DNA of 64,000 nt, taken from NCBI GenBank assembly GCA_030062745.1, contig CP099841.1:15704970-15768969 (forward strand), written 5' to 3'. Made by a program: the position numbers and the translations under genes. The notes beneath the pieces were generated by a model that did not search any database, was not told where the DNA came from, and worked only from the letters and a program-made list of their open reading frames with translations. The stretch comes from Capitulum mitella. Its lineage: Eukaryota; Arthropoda; Thecostraca; Pollicipedomorpha; Pollicipedidae. Of the stretch, positions 22,806-36,800 are shown one piece after another; position 1 is the stretch's first letter, and each line of letters starts with the position of its first letter.

Positions 22806-23613
22806 CTACTTGCCAGGGCTGCCAGGATTGCCTGGGTTCCCCGGATTGGGTGGATTCGGGATCTGGAATGTGGGCCTGAAAGGCAGTTTCGGTGGCGTGA
22901 AGGAACTGAAGGAGCCGAAATTCCCCGGACGGCCGAAGTTGCCAGGACGGGTGAACTGGCCCGGTCGGTTGCCAGGCTGACCCGGCAGGCCAGGTTTGCC
23001 CGGTTTGCCCGGCCTGCCAGGGATTCCCGGCTTTCCCGGCTCCCCCGGCTGTACTGACTGGAAGAACTGCGTATCGCGAGTGACTCGAACCTTGGCTAAT
23101 TTGCTGCCGTTCAGGCTGTTTCGGGACGCTGAGATGAGTGAAGCCATGGAGCGCTCCAAAATGTCCAGGAATCTGCTCTTCTCATATTCCGTGGTCTCTG
23201 ACGAGCCGGATTTTTGCCGCAATGCTTCGAATTGCTCGAGCTGTGCGATAAAATTGCTCTTTTCTGCCTCGTTCAGCGATGATGAGCTCGATCGGAGGCC
23301 AGAGCCAGATGGCACGCTGCTACTGGTAAACATAGCGCCCAGGGATGGCTGCGCTTCACATGCCGGCAGCAGCCACGCCCAGATACACAGGAGGTTTTCA
23401 TTGTCGAATCCCAGTCCATAGGGACACTTGAACTCCAGTTTGGTGAATGTGCCATTACTGAAATAATCGCGACAAAGATAGAAGTACTTGCAGTTGTTCT
23501 CATCGGCAGAATAGCCGTCTTGTGTGCAAGTGATTTCCTGCCTTTTGACGGGGCGGATCTCGGTGGATGAATTGCACGGCGTTGTTGCCGAAGCCCAGGT
23601 GCATGCTTCCCAC
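22806..23613 (-). CDS. Chitinase-like gene, exon 8: CBM14-2 and collagen-like tail
   Basis: The acceptor TTTTGCCTTTCAG precedes 'WEACTWASATTPC', which completes the first CBM14. The second CBM14 has cysteines at 473, 485, 491, 507, 520 and 529 ('CKYFYLC', 'FKCPYGLGFD'). A Ser/Gln/Glu-rich segment follows, with possible helix at 558-612, and then eight consecutive Gly-X-Pro triplets from about residue 634. The rest of the tail is Pro/Gly/Asn/Phe-rich and ends 'PGNPGNPGSPGK' before TAG. The stop overlaps a donor-like AA/GTAGGT, so a further collagen exon cannot be ruled out. Confidence 0.85.
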
Positions 23614-26600
23614 CTGAAAGGCAAAACAGCGTAACTGATATGCAGACCTCACAGTATGACTCATTGCGTATGTGACTACGACGAAACCAACATTCCTACT
23701 GAATGTTTATGATGTCGGCTCGCCTAACAAACAGCCTTTTCAATGCAGGGCGTATTTTAGTCTCACCTGCTGATGCCCCAGGAAACCTCAAGCACACGTA
23801 GTCTGTCAGCTGCACTATTGGCTTGAAATAGAACACGAGCTAGATAGGAATATCCTTTCTTTCACATTCCCCTGAAGCACTGTTTTTCTCTGTTGCATGG
23901 CCACAGTATTCCAGCGCGCGCAGCACAGTCGGGCAGACGCAGACATGCCGGGGTCGGGCCTCACTTGTCGTCGAACACCATGGTGCCGGGGCACTGGTAG
24001 AGGAAGAGCAGGGCGCCGCCGGCGACGTGCGGCACGCAGCGCTCGTACTGGTCGCAGCGGCTCGGCCGCCGGTGGTAGCCGGTGTCGGTGCACGAGCGGC
24101 GCTCTGGGCCGGCCCGCACCGGGCCGCGGCCGGCCGCCACCAGCCGAACGGCGGCTGGGCGCAGGCCGTCGCTGCCCGGCCTCAGACGGCGCTCGGCGGC
24201 GGCCAGCACCTGCTGAAGACGGCGCCGCAGCTGGCGGCGGTCCCCGGCGGCACTGTCTCGCCACCAGCTGACGACGCCCGCCAGCGAGCGGCGGCCGCAG
24301 TCGGCGTCAGCAGCCACAGAGTCCACCGCCACGCCCGGCAGATCCCGCAGCATCGAGTACAGCGTCTGCCACCGGCCCCAGGACGCAGTCAGTGCTGGTG
24401 CTCAGACAGAACAGATTCCACGGAAAGTCCACGCCAAATGTGATTTGTCCTATCCTAGAAGTATTATGACTGCTTTGGAAGACATTTGGTGACCTTAACA
24501 TTGACCTGAGGTGACGAAATTCATTTAGTATTCCTAGCTTCTTCTTGACCTAATCTTGCTCTTGTTTTATTTTTCATAACCTAGGAATTTTTGACATCAT
24601 GGGCTTTTTCACAAATACCAGTCCGATGACAAGGAACCTGGAATAGGGGCTCAGTTCGATTTCTCATCATGTATTACCATTGATAAGGCCATTCAAGTGC
24701 TGGCCACCAACCACTGACCAGCCGCCCATTGCGTACCTTCACGGCAACACTGACTTCATCTTCGTAAGCGACCCACGACTGATTGAAGAACGCGTACGGT
24801 GACGTCATGTCTGCATCCCGACGTTCCACCCAATCAGCGTTGAGCATATCGCAAAGCTGGAATGCAACAAGATGTTTTAAAACAAGCCCGTCAAAAGTGA
24901 CGAAAATGGTGGGTTGGAGGCCCACAGGTACCCTGAGGATTGTCCAGTCCTGGGCTTTTTTAGATGAAAATCTGCAGTGATTCACATCTGCACCTTGAGT
25001 TAGGCTTCTCGAGCCAGTTTGTAGGTTATCACAGCTTTATCGCTGTCGTCAAATGATGCTACAAGCTCAATGATATTCAGAAGTGAGAGGAGGGCACCGC
25101 CAATCCACCGCATGCGGCATACGCAACGTTGGCTCAAATGACGGCACCTGGTGGCAGATAGAATGCGGAAACCGGCATTAGGACCAGATCGCAGAGGAAA
25201 TTGTTAACAGTTTGACTGCTGTTGACTGACTTTTTCATGCCACTAGATCTAACTGTTAAAATTAACACGCGCAAAATGAACCCATCCCTGACGATATGAG
25301 GCTTTCCCTTAGCTGGTCAGAGTAGGAACAGGGCAGGTATTGACCTCCTGTCTGCTGAGGAGGGTCGGAGGACCGAGTGCTGGAGAGCCGGCTGTTGTCC
25401 GCTGGCGCTGCGTCAGCCGGTACAGCAGACCGGCTGTGGACACCGTCATCACCAGCCGGCGGGAAGGCACTCCTCGAGCCACCAGCAAGTCCAGCAGCGC
25501 GTCCTGAAGCGGCAGAACTGGCTGAACGTCCGCTCAGACATCACTCTCAGACGCGACATTCTTTCTCAGGACGATACAGCGGCTTCAAAACGACCCAAAA
25601 CGTAACCAGTCGGCAAAATGTCTCATTTCCGCGAGTTAACGAGGGCCTTGGTTCATTGATTATTTACGCACTTTATTGCCGAACAACTACAGTCACTTTC
25701 CTTAATCCCTCAGCGTCCTACCTCAAAAACGCAATTACCTAATAGTCAAAAATAATCGTACGTGCTCTCGGGCTTTAGGCATGGGTATGAAAATAAGCAG
25801 TCTTCGAGAGAAACCTTGCTTTACTCGCAAACATGTGCACATATATTGGGGCATTCCACGTGAGATCGACCAGAGGGTAACACACCATAGTCTCAGATCG
25901 TGATGGAATTTTTTCCGGTGGGTAATTTGTGGCTGGGATGTCAGACTTTCACTTCTCAGCTCCGTCTGACGTAGGGTTTTTGCGCCAGAGCAGTTCCAAA
26001 ATTTTAACTGTCATGATTTTTGGCCAAAACCATTGTGACATACTGTGTATTATTTCAGTAACCAATGACAACATTTTCAAAAACTGAATGTCGCTGTGAC
26101 GAGGATAAAATGCTGCGATGTTCAGCTATTCGCATTTTCCAAAGTTCCTTTTGGTTTTTATTTGAACTTAAAATCTATTTTCAAGGAGAAATTTTGGGGG
26201 TGCGGCCAGCGATTTTGATTCAAACTGTGAACATGCAAAATGTTCTCCGAAAGGTTTTGATTCGTTTTAAATCGAGAAAGTTTGCCCGTTTTCTTGCTAT
26301 GCACTAAACATTCACTTATAATTCACGACATATTGGCTGAAAATATCCTCGTTGAGCATTTGCGCATCCGTTCCCGGCATAAAACGACATAAAAATTACA
26401 GGTATAATTGGCTTATGGAGAGCGTGTCAGCTCATCACGTGATGTTGCTATGAACAAACCCTGAATAGAAATAGAAACACAGGTACTACGAACACTCGGT
26501 GGCGTTCGGGACGCAATTGACCGTAAACTTCAAAAAATGAAGTTCTCAATCGATGCCGTCGCGCACTGGGCAGTGGGCAGACGGTGCGGAGAATCCAATC

Positions 26601-29600
26601 GGCCTGGGTGCCAAAATGGACAGAGAAGTATGGAAATGAGGGTAGTTGATATGCTTGTCACCATAACATCACTGAAATATTCTTCTTGGATAAATATGAC
26701 GTCTGTGTTTGGCACCGTAGTTTGAGACCGGTGTCCATTTGTTTCGAAAATACTGTAGGCAACACAGATTGAACTATGGGCAACTGCTAACTCAGGACGG
26801 CATCATTGTTTTCCAAACCACGCGGAAAGAGCTGACGTGCAAGTCAGTCAGTCTTTGTAAAAGACTTTAAAGACTGTCAGTTTTTGTAAAAGACTGAAAT
26901 GACCTGGCCTTCTGGATCGCTTCTTAGCTTCTCACTGAGCACGCCAATTTTTCATCCTTTTCCCGGCGATCGAGAACGGCGTTTTTAACACTGCTGAAGT
27001 GTTTGGACACATCCCCCGAGATTTTTCAGAACAGCGAGAAAACAGTGGAGCGTGGCGCTTCCAAAGTCTCAGTATATTTTTCAGATCTATTGTGCACGTT
27101 CTGGACAAACATTGGTTTTGGGTCGGCCCGGATCATTGACCTAGGTCAGGTTAAAGAGACTTATGTCAAAAATAGTTCAGACTGCCATAACATTAACAAA
27201 TTGAAATAAATCAGGTTGAGTTTTGGTGCATGACCTTATCTTGCCAATGATCTTCAAACATTTATTTTAGGATTTCTCGAAATGGTGAGCTCAATAACCT
27301 GGTTTCAAGGAATGTTTTAGCCATTTTTCGGCAGATTTTATTTCCTGTATTTTTTCATCTTCCAACTTTTTCGGGGATAGAGAGAAAGAGATATTTCGGG
27401 GATAGAGAGTTACAGCAGATCGCCATGAGCATAAGTGAAAAATCGGCTGACTCAGTCAATGCTTTGGAGGTCAGTCCGAGGTCAAAGTTATTTTCCTTTT
27501 CCATCTCGCTTCTGGGCTAATTGTAAACATTAGTCCTGATGTGTACCACTTATCGCACTGTAGGGATCAAGGTCACTTGAGGTTTCTGAAGGTCATCTCG
27601 ATTCAGGGACCTATTTGAGCGCAAAATAGTTTGGTTTGGAAAGTTTAAAACGCACAGAAAATGATTTTTTTAGTACTTTGACGTATTTTTGGATATGAAT
27701 TTACCAATAAGGGGGTGGTGGTGGGTGATCTAAGCCCCGTCCATTATAAAGCACATGTGTCAACCACAACACCGTCGTGACTTCTTGCAAACTATGTTCA
27801 TACGGTTGGGCTGACAGGGTGAGGCAGCAGGCAAGCTTCGCCTGCTAGTGTTTGGCGGAAGATCGCGTCGTAAAACCACAATTCTTATTTGTGGGTGACA
27901 ATGAAGCTTTTTTAGTAAACTGATTTGTTTTCCATGAAGATGTAAGCTCTTCTTGTAAGGCCCATCCATCAGGGTTCTTTTTATTTTTCCCTATGGCTAC
28001 GGGTCGCGAGTTGGAAAGCAGGGGAGGGTGTTCAGACGCCCCCTGGTACGGGAAAGGTGGGTCTAACGGCTGGTATAGGGCGGATTAAAACAGGCACACA
28101 ATCTTTCCAATCGGCCCAATCGACGGTCAATCAGTCGACAAATCTGCCCCCCCAAAAAAAAAACAGAAGTAGACAGACGAAACAGCTTGGTATGATCAGT
28201 TTAACGCCGTCAGCTGACTGCACTTTCGGTCCAGTCCGTTGAGGCGTCATGCCATCGAAATCTGGATGGCGTCATTCCGTTTGTCCATGGAGTCCGCGTC
28301 GGGCGAGTCCGCGACGGATTACCGTTCCTGTAAGCTGTGCTTTAGCGTTTTACCACCCCCGCGACGCACTTCCCCGTGACGTGCAGTGTGGATCAAGGCC
28401 CATGCTAGATGGCCATCTATCGTGGGAAAAAACTCATAACTACATCTTCGCAGCGGCTGACAGTTGACGATAAACATGGTGAAATGACGGAATGTCTGCC
28501 ATACAAATGAAATAAAATATTGACCTTCGGATGTTCGGAACCATTTTATCCGGACGTTCATGCTACTTTTTGCCGGTGCAGGTCGGAAATCCCCGACAAG
28601 GACGTTTTCTTTGAAACCAACGCGATTTTGACGCGCGATGTGCAACATTAAAAACAAAAATGGGGAATTTTTATGGATTATAAGACAAATCAGAACTCTT
28701 TGGGGAAAATTTGACTGTTGAAGTTTTCAATCGGAATCATTGGCCTCGCCTTCGAAATTTGACCTTGAAAATATGTTTAAAGGTCGAATGAAAAGGGAAA
28801 GACGTTTTGGAAAATGCGAATTGCAGAAGCATGCGGTATTTCGTTTTAATCAGAACGATACCCAGTTTTTGAAAATGTGTTGATTGGTTACTGCAATAAA
28901 ACGCATTACTTCATCAAAGGCTCATTTCAGTTTACCAGTAAATTACCAAGTAATGATATATACTATGATAATATCAAACAGTAATAATAATAATTGCCAA
29001 ATTTAAAAAATCAGGTTTATCTAGCGCAAAAAATTGGTCAAAAATTGACCGAGTTGAGGATTGATAATATGAAATCTCAGTCACAGATTATCCACCGGAA
29101 CAAAGTTCATCAAGGTTTGAGACCATGATGTGTTAGCTTTGGAATTGCCTGGTCGATTTGTCCTGGAATGCCCCTATTAAGAATGTCCCAACGTTTCTGC
29201 CGTGAGCCTGAAAGATGAGTCGCCTGAAAATGGCCTATGGTTGAAACGTTGACTGTTACTATTCACATTTGTTGCGTGTAAACTTTCCCGGTACAAAGAA
29301 GGCTGCATATTTTCGAAAACACAACTACCTTTTGTAAAAAACAAAAACAAAACGTAATAAACGGTTTCTCATGTCATCATAGGTGAGGTTGTAATGACAA
29401 CGAAATGACACAATGACCTGAATCAAAGATCCGGTTTTCGGTCGTTATCTTAAGAAGGTACATAAGAACGTACATACGTTTTCCGCAGAACCCTAACAGA
29501 CTACGTATTATAGAGATTATTTAGTTAAGTATGGTTGGAACTGTCATTATGTAGTCTCATTTGTTAAATAAGGACGTATTTGTGCAAAAACGTGATGCGA

Positions 29601-32600
29601 GGTGAAACCATTCCATAATCGTCAGTCTCACGAGAAGTTTAAAAATGGTTTATTTGCTATCCTATATTGTCACAGTTTATTAAATATACATGTTATATAT
29701 ATAGGTACATAAAGCAAGCATCAGTCCTATATTTGTCCTAGAAGGGGATACACTGATTCTGCGCAAATCTAAGAAATGGCCAACATTGATATCACTTGAC
29801 GTCACTCGTAGCTTGCACAACCTGGTAACTGGTCTTTTTGTCATCCCTCATGAACATCTTGCGAGCCAACTCAGAAGAAAAATACAAATGGCATAATCCT
29901 AACAAGACACGAAAACTGCCCTATCATTCTGTTTGTGCCTCATATGAACTGACCTATAGTGACTAGGTACACTGTTTCTTCCCCCCCCCCAAAAAAAAAA
30001 ACTGTGTGTTCAGCTAGAGATGCTGAAAACTGGATTTTGCTGGTCGGGAATTAAATTGGGAAGAGCCAAAATGGGGAGATAAAAATCCTGCAATATTTCT
30101 TGGGTTCACGTTTCTTAGGTGGTCGTCACCATTTAACATTATCACCGAAACTGGAGACAACCAACGGACGTTTATGGGGCCTCAAGATGGCTATCGATTG
30201 TCATTGATTTGATTTGATTGTCATTGATCAATGACACAAGATTGCCATTTTATTCACTGAGATCTGTCCATGGCTGCTCGGGACAAGTGGGTACGTAAAA
30301 ATGAAAGCAAAACGTTTCGCTCTATACTTATTCGAAATACATCACTAGGGTCAAGAGCTTTAAGAAAGATAAAGAAATGCTGTTTTATTTCGTGACTGAG
30401 ATGCATGGTGAGTTTCACAACTTCTTCATCGAGCACAACTGGTCGTTTCGTGATGTCAGCTTAGTATTCATCTCCATTTCGGCTTAGCAAGCTTACAAAA
30501 AAACGAATGGAAGTGCGCTTAGACGTACCACTCCGGCCATGTCACCATCTCCGATCAGACGGGTCAGCTGACGGGTGGCGTCGGCCGGGCTGTCTGCCAA
30601 GTCGGCCCCCACCACCAGCCGGTCCACCAGACGGCCAAGTGAAGTCAGGTTATCAAGGGCGTCCAGTTGGCGACTGTCTGGCGCCAGCCGCACGTATACC
30701 AGACCGCTGTCAATTGGCAGCACCGCCCGAGTCCTCTGAAACGTCCGACAAACACACCGGTCACAGCCAATCAACATCCCAGAATACCAGACCCTCATGC
30801 CACCGTACCAGCCTGTTGGGTCCCACCCCCAGTAGACCAGTCTGTTATGTCGGGTCACGCCCGCAGCGGACACTTCCCTAGCAGACGTAGGAGATCGCTT
30901 CATGTCGACCGGGCGATCTGTAAGTACGTCAGAAACCGCCGGTATTCGCCTGCCCACTCTGGAGATACTGGAGATACTGACATCTTGACCTTGTGTTGTC
31001 ATCGCTAACTTTATGTCACCATTTGGCCTTTTTTACCTTGATGAGGTGTAAGGCTACTATGTTTTATTGTGATATTAGACATTTTGTAATGTCTTTTATT
31101 TCTTTATTTTTGCGCATTACCTATATATACTAATGCCTTTCATTGCGATCGTTACGTTCATATATGTAGTTTTCTGCCTTTGCACGGGTGCACTTGAACC
31201 CACAATATTGGTCTCTCTGACTCACAAAGCTGGCTTAAGCACCCACAAACAATGAAATTATTCAATCTCCTGCAATTTCTAATTTTAATCTGTCTCTCAC
31301 TTTCTCCTTTTCTTTTCCTCCATTTTCCCAAAGGTCCTGAAATATCCATTTTGCGACACGTTCTTGATCCATTGTGCCCGATATAAGTTTTGTGCGCTGG
31401 CTACATTTCTTATGCTTCTGCTTCATTTTTCCCGGGTCACTTCATGCTTACTTGCATGCTTCCCCTATCGCTGAGGATGGCGAGCGTGTATCTTTTAGGC
31501 CTTCCTAGATAGTTAGTTTTAGCATTTTAACGTGACACTGGTGACATCTTGATGCCAAAAACAAACGCGTTTGAGATTTGAAAGCCATGCGGTGAAACAA
31601 AGCCACGTGAATTTTTCAAGTCAAGGTAAAATATTTCCACTTGACACGTCCTTCCCCCCTTCTAGGAAACCAAATATTCAAAGGTGGGGGAATGAAGCAT
31701 ATCTGGACCAGTCGCAGAGACGATGAATAGGGGTGTATTCAGATTTTGGCGTCAGGGGGTCCACTGGCAGGGTTGAAAGGGCTTAATTATGTATTATACA
31801 CATTACCATACATATGTACACTTTCTTTGGTGCTTAAAGGAATGTGGAATAGACCGCAAAGATCGTGAGATAATATTGTACCCAAACCTTACCTGTCGCA
31901 GTCAACTTCTTTTGTCAGATTTTCGGAATTTGTACTAAATTTTCCTCGTTTTTTAGATGAGCGCAAAATAAAGTGGCCCAAATCTGGGGAAATTAAATTT
32001 TTGGGTACGTTAGGTCTTTAGTGGTGCGTACTGATGAAGCAACTGCCTGTGCACACCCATAATCGTTTTTGGAAAACGACACGCCTGGTCACGTTCCCAA
32101 AACAGATAGTCGGTAAAATGTTCGACATCGCTGGTCGGGAAGCATACAAATGACTGCTTAGTGACCCAGTCCCCCATTCACTTACGTTTATCAATATTTC
32201 CAGGTTCTTCACGTCTTCGTTGTTGGAGAGCGCACCATAGCCATTGAACTCAACCCCGATGGCAGCGTTTTCTCTGAGGCTATGCCCAAGGCTGCTGATG
32301 AAATTGTCCATGTTCTCATTAGATGTCACCAGTTGCCGGAGCCGGCCCGATGACAAATCTTGTCCCAGGGACAATAGCCGCCTCAGATCAGTTCTGACAG
32401 GCTTAGCAGCCTTGCTCTTTGACCCTAAAACATAAAAAGATATGCCACGATGCCTGGTTATTAAGGCACCATGCATAGGCACGGCTTATTCACGCCAGTT
32501 TCCAGCATCCCAGTGATAATCGTTTTGCGTTATACAGGTTGAATAGGACCTGTATCTTCCCGCAAACAGAGAATCCCAAGTCCAACAAGTTGCTTGCTCA

Positions 32601-33735
32601 GATGGGTGGCATCTGGTTACTGATGCCCTAAGTTTTGCTTGTCCTGCATGACGTTTATGATTTTGCAGCCCACTACAAAATTTGGCGTCTCCAGAACTGA
32701 CGATTTCCAAACCAAATACCTGAACGGCAGACGGGTCAACCTCAGCATGTGCGTCCCGCACACACCTGGCTAAAACTGTTGACATGCAAAACAGCCATAT
32801 GTATCGACTACCATGTATCACGTGCTCCTTCCCGTCAATTTTCAGAATCCCAGGGGCAGTAGTTCTGCGGAAATGAAGGAAAAGCATTAATCTTGGACAC
32901 CTCGCGCTTCACATGCAAGTTTCATTCCGGATTTGGCCTGAATCCATCAAAGCTAATCGTCTATTTGCCCCTCAGTCTTTTCAAGCCATCGTTCCACCAA
33001 ACGGCGCCGTTTGCGTCCCGGAATAGAGGAACCATCAGAATCCATCAAAAACAGAGGGGTGTAAAAGTGGCGCACGGGCGTTGCATAGGACCCGTTACAT
33101 TCTGCCCATCACATAGGGTATCGATGGATAGCCCCAATGCTGGTCTGTCTACCCACCGAATTTCAGCCGCCTAGGTCACTACTGAAGACACCCGGAGGTC
33201 TCCGAGTCCAGATCGAAGCACGTGTCTGTGGATCGCCACATGGATTGCGCATGGATGACAACCATGAAAGCACGCATCCGCAAGCGGGGCCCATATTGTC
33301 ACCAAATCTTGAGTCAACAGATTCAATAGCACCTGCCGGTTGACCTGTACCCGAGAGTAACTGAAATTTCCAGAGGTCCGGCTTGCGCCGGATGGCACAT
33401 GCCATACGCCACGAATCGCTTCAGTACCTGCACCACAATTTTTCAGCCCAGTCGGGACACCCGATGGTGCCCTTTGTGGCGATCGGCTGGCGCGTTCGTG
33501 CGCTGGAGGCTCCGAAGCTTGGACTCACGAAAACACTTACAAAAATTACGATCTGAACGTTTTCGGAACAGCCGCCATGTATGAAATCTCACTTCTAAAA
33601 ACGTACAAAGCACACTTTCAGCCTCTTCGATTTAGAAAAATCTACGCTGAGCAGCGATACAGCTCGGTCCATCCCCTGGTGTGGTGCGCTCCGCTTTTAT
33701 CTTTCGATATCGGTTTTACGATCCCTTTCCCTTGT

Positions 33736-33775
<40 letters not shown>

Positions 33776-33788
33776 TATACATATACAT

Positions 33789-33830
<42 letters not shown>

Positions 33831-36800
33831 GATGCCTGAAATCGTGGCAACTGTTTTTCAATGAACAGATGGATTTGCTCATGATGTTGCCGGTTTGCGC
33901 ATGTCAGCAGGATATTGACTCCAACCCTACCTGCTTCCTACAAATTTTTGTCCACTGATGCTTTCCGATCTTGATTCTACCAACAACGAGTGGATTTCAC
34001 TTCCGCTCAACCGGGGGCGAGGGGTTCTTGAGGACCCTATTGGGTTTTCTAAACATAGCGCAAAAACGAAAAAGCTAGAGACATGTCAGGCCACTGACCT
34101 ATTTGACCTTTAAGCAAGGCATGTCAAAATACCTTTAGGCATCTGCCAGTCTTTGTCAAAAAGAGATACTGACAAACGAAAAATGCCACACGAATCCCTA
34201 ACCCATTCTCTACATTATGTATCTGAATCTTTCAGAAGACTGTGTGACCTGACCGTATGTCAAACGTAACGCGATGCTCATTTTGGTCTTTCTGACAGCA
34301 GTTACAGGAGATTAAGGCGCTGTCTAAGGGCCGGAAGCTTTTTTGGACAAGAAAATGTATGTAAATCGTGCTGTACGCCCTTTGAATAATACAACATATT
34401 GTTTATAAGGAGCCAATGACCTGACGTCAGGTCAGCTCGTTACAAATTTGGATAAACGACAAAATGGATATTAAATTTCTTTGTCACTCACTTCTTGTGA
34501 GGCATGATAGGTGTACATCTCAGTTTAAACTCGTGAGGGCTTTGGAATGGCATGATCCGAGATGGCCTGACGTGGTCTGATATCATTTTAGAGGTCATTT
34601 GTCGCCTGGGACGTCCTAGCATCCCATGAATTGTTTTAAGACAAGGTATACAGTTGTTTCATATGTTTACTTTTACTCACTTTTTAGGTACAAACCTTCA
34701 ACCAGCCTTGAAACAAGCTAACCTTGCATGACTGTGTTGAACGTAAGAACTGCATTGACGATAGGTTGTTTGCATGAGTTCAGACGTATTTCAATATGTC
34801 GTTTCGTTTTGAGGCACCGTGATTTTTGGAACGGGACAGATACATTTTGTCTGTTATGGTCCTTAACCTGACCTGATCTGACCTTTCCTTGACTTCCATA
34901 ACATTCATGAACGCATCAGCATGATTAAAGCGATCAAATACCGTTTGTCTGGCATTTGCACCTTTACCCAATCGCAAGGTAGGAATGTTGTAAGATTTGG
35001 CCTTAATCGAACCGATATGACTCAGATGACCTATATTAACCTTTTACTGATAAACATTGCCATATCTGACCAAGTATTTGTAAAGGTGATCCCGAAACGT
35101 ATGCCTGAAGAGACTATATTTGCAAGTTTCGACAAATCAATGTTGCTCACTGGTTGTTGGCCTGACCTGACATGACCTGGGGAGCATCAAATTGTTTTAT
35201 GCTAATGGAAAAACGTTTTGGCACTTCATGACCATTACTGGCACTGGCACTGGCATTTTGGCGCTGATCATTACTCAAGATCAGTCCATATAGCCATTTC
35301 CATTGCCTTTGTTACCCGCATACTATGGAAGCCATGACATGGCTTTGCTTAAGCTCTTGATCCTAAACTGCTGATCCAGAGCCAATAAATATGCATTCAT
35401 TCTTTATAGGATTTGCTTCCGATTGGTGTTATTCCTATACCCGCAGCTCTCTCAGTTCTCGAGATCCTGGGGGTTCTCGAGGACCCCTCAGGAAAGCGAA
35501 GAACGATTCGGACAACCGGGAGTGCTCGGACTAACCTGCGTCCAACTGGCAGGCGGCGACTACGACTACGCCCGACTGGGGGGGAAGCGGTTGAGCGACT
35601 CACCTCTGACTCACGAATGGTTGGCTGCGCGAAAAAAAGCACACCGTTGGAAAGCTGGTGACAAGCAGAGCTCGAAACTGGCCTGTTTTTTTCGGTTTTG
35701 GATAATATGTAAGCCATTTACGCCCTACGTACGTTCTCTCATACCCGACTGTATGACACCGAGAAACGGCATGGGTCTCAAGGGTTGTGATTGATAAAGT
35801 GAAGGTACGAACGAACAGGTAAAAGTCCGCAGATGCCGATACACGTCTAATTTCTCCGATCTGTAGAACATATACACGAAAACGTCGAGTTGAAGACACA
35901 GCGATTATCGTGCCACTGCACGGCGGGCGTCGGTGCAGAACGCGGGAGGAAATTAACAGGAAATTAATTTTAGCGTTTTTCCATTTTGACGGCAGACACC
36001 TTGCAAAGCAGCGTTTCTTGATGCTAATGGTTCTTGTGATGGTTTTCCATGCTTAAATTTTCAAATAATTCAGTCTTTATCAGTGTACACAATTAGCGGG
36101 GCTTTATTCATAAAAGCTTATTTATTTCCAACATACGCAATTTTTTAGATCTTTTTAGCATCTTGGTATTATTCGCAACTGTAAGAGCTAGTTCTGTTGT
36201 TTTTTCTGCGTTCCAGGTCACTCATTGCTGATTTTGTTGGCGGTGAATTTTAGCTCATAACAGTTATTTGCGACCCGACCTCAGGCTAATGGTTGGAGGC
36301 GACTGACATTTTGCCCACTGACGTTAACTGGATGTCTGCATCATCCAACGTTGAAAATGTTACAAACGTTCCATCAATTTCCGCAAAACGACATGCCTTG
36401 AAATTAGGGTTGACTTTAGGTCACTGACCTGGAAGTTTACGAAAAATCTGAGACTACAGTTTTGTTGCATTTATCAGAGCTCTAATCAATAAAAATTTTA
36501 ATGTGACATGCTTTCTGAAAACGTTACAGAGCGCTGAACTTTTTTGGACATACGTCCGCTTGACTTGACCTAGGTCAAACATCTGACCTGACCTGAGGTC
36601 ATCTTTTGATATAACATGCGAAAATAATCCACTAAAAAGTGCATAAAATTTCATGGCACTGTGTTTGTTCGTTCTCTTGCAGTCTTGGAAAAACCACAGG
36701 GGGCGGTCAACCGCCCTCCTTAGTCGGGGCCGGGTTAACCCACCACTGACTGGGTGAGGGGGCGTTTACCCCCCCCCCGTGCGTTTCTTGGATATCTTCC

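Larger units (their letters stand above)
25504..30528. other. Intron 4 of the chitinase-like gene
   Basis: I see no further exon of the gene here, and the GH18 blocks on either side join without a gap. The intron holds repeat-like AT-rich spacer, a TTGACCTAGGTCA palindrome near 27135, a degenerate hammerhead-like motif at 29224-29247 and a palindrome at 30219-30236. Confidence 0.6.

Noticed and set aside
22684..23421. Plus-strand Gly/Pro-rich frames opposite exon 8
   Set aside because: They are antisense shadows of the collagen-like tail. The minus strand carries the CBM14 cysteines and splice sites.
24737..24985. Long reading of the exon 6 frame beyond its splice sites
   Set aside because: The part before 'LCDML' and after 'VAVK' does not match GH18, and strong acceptor and donor signals define the exon at 24856-24737.
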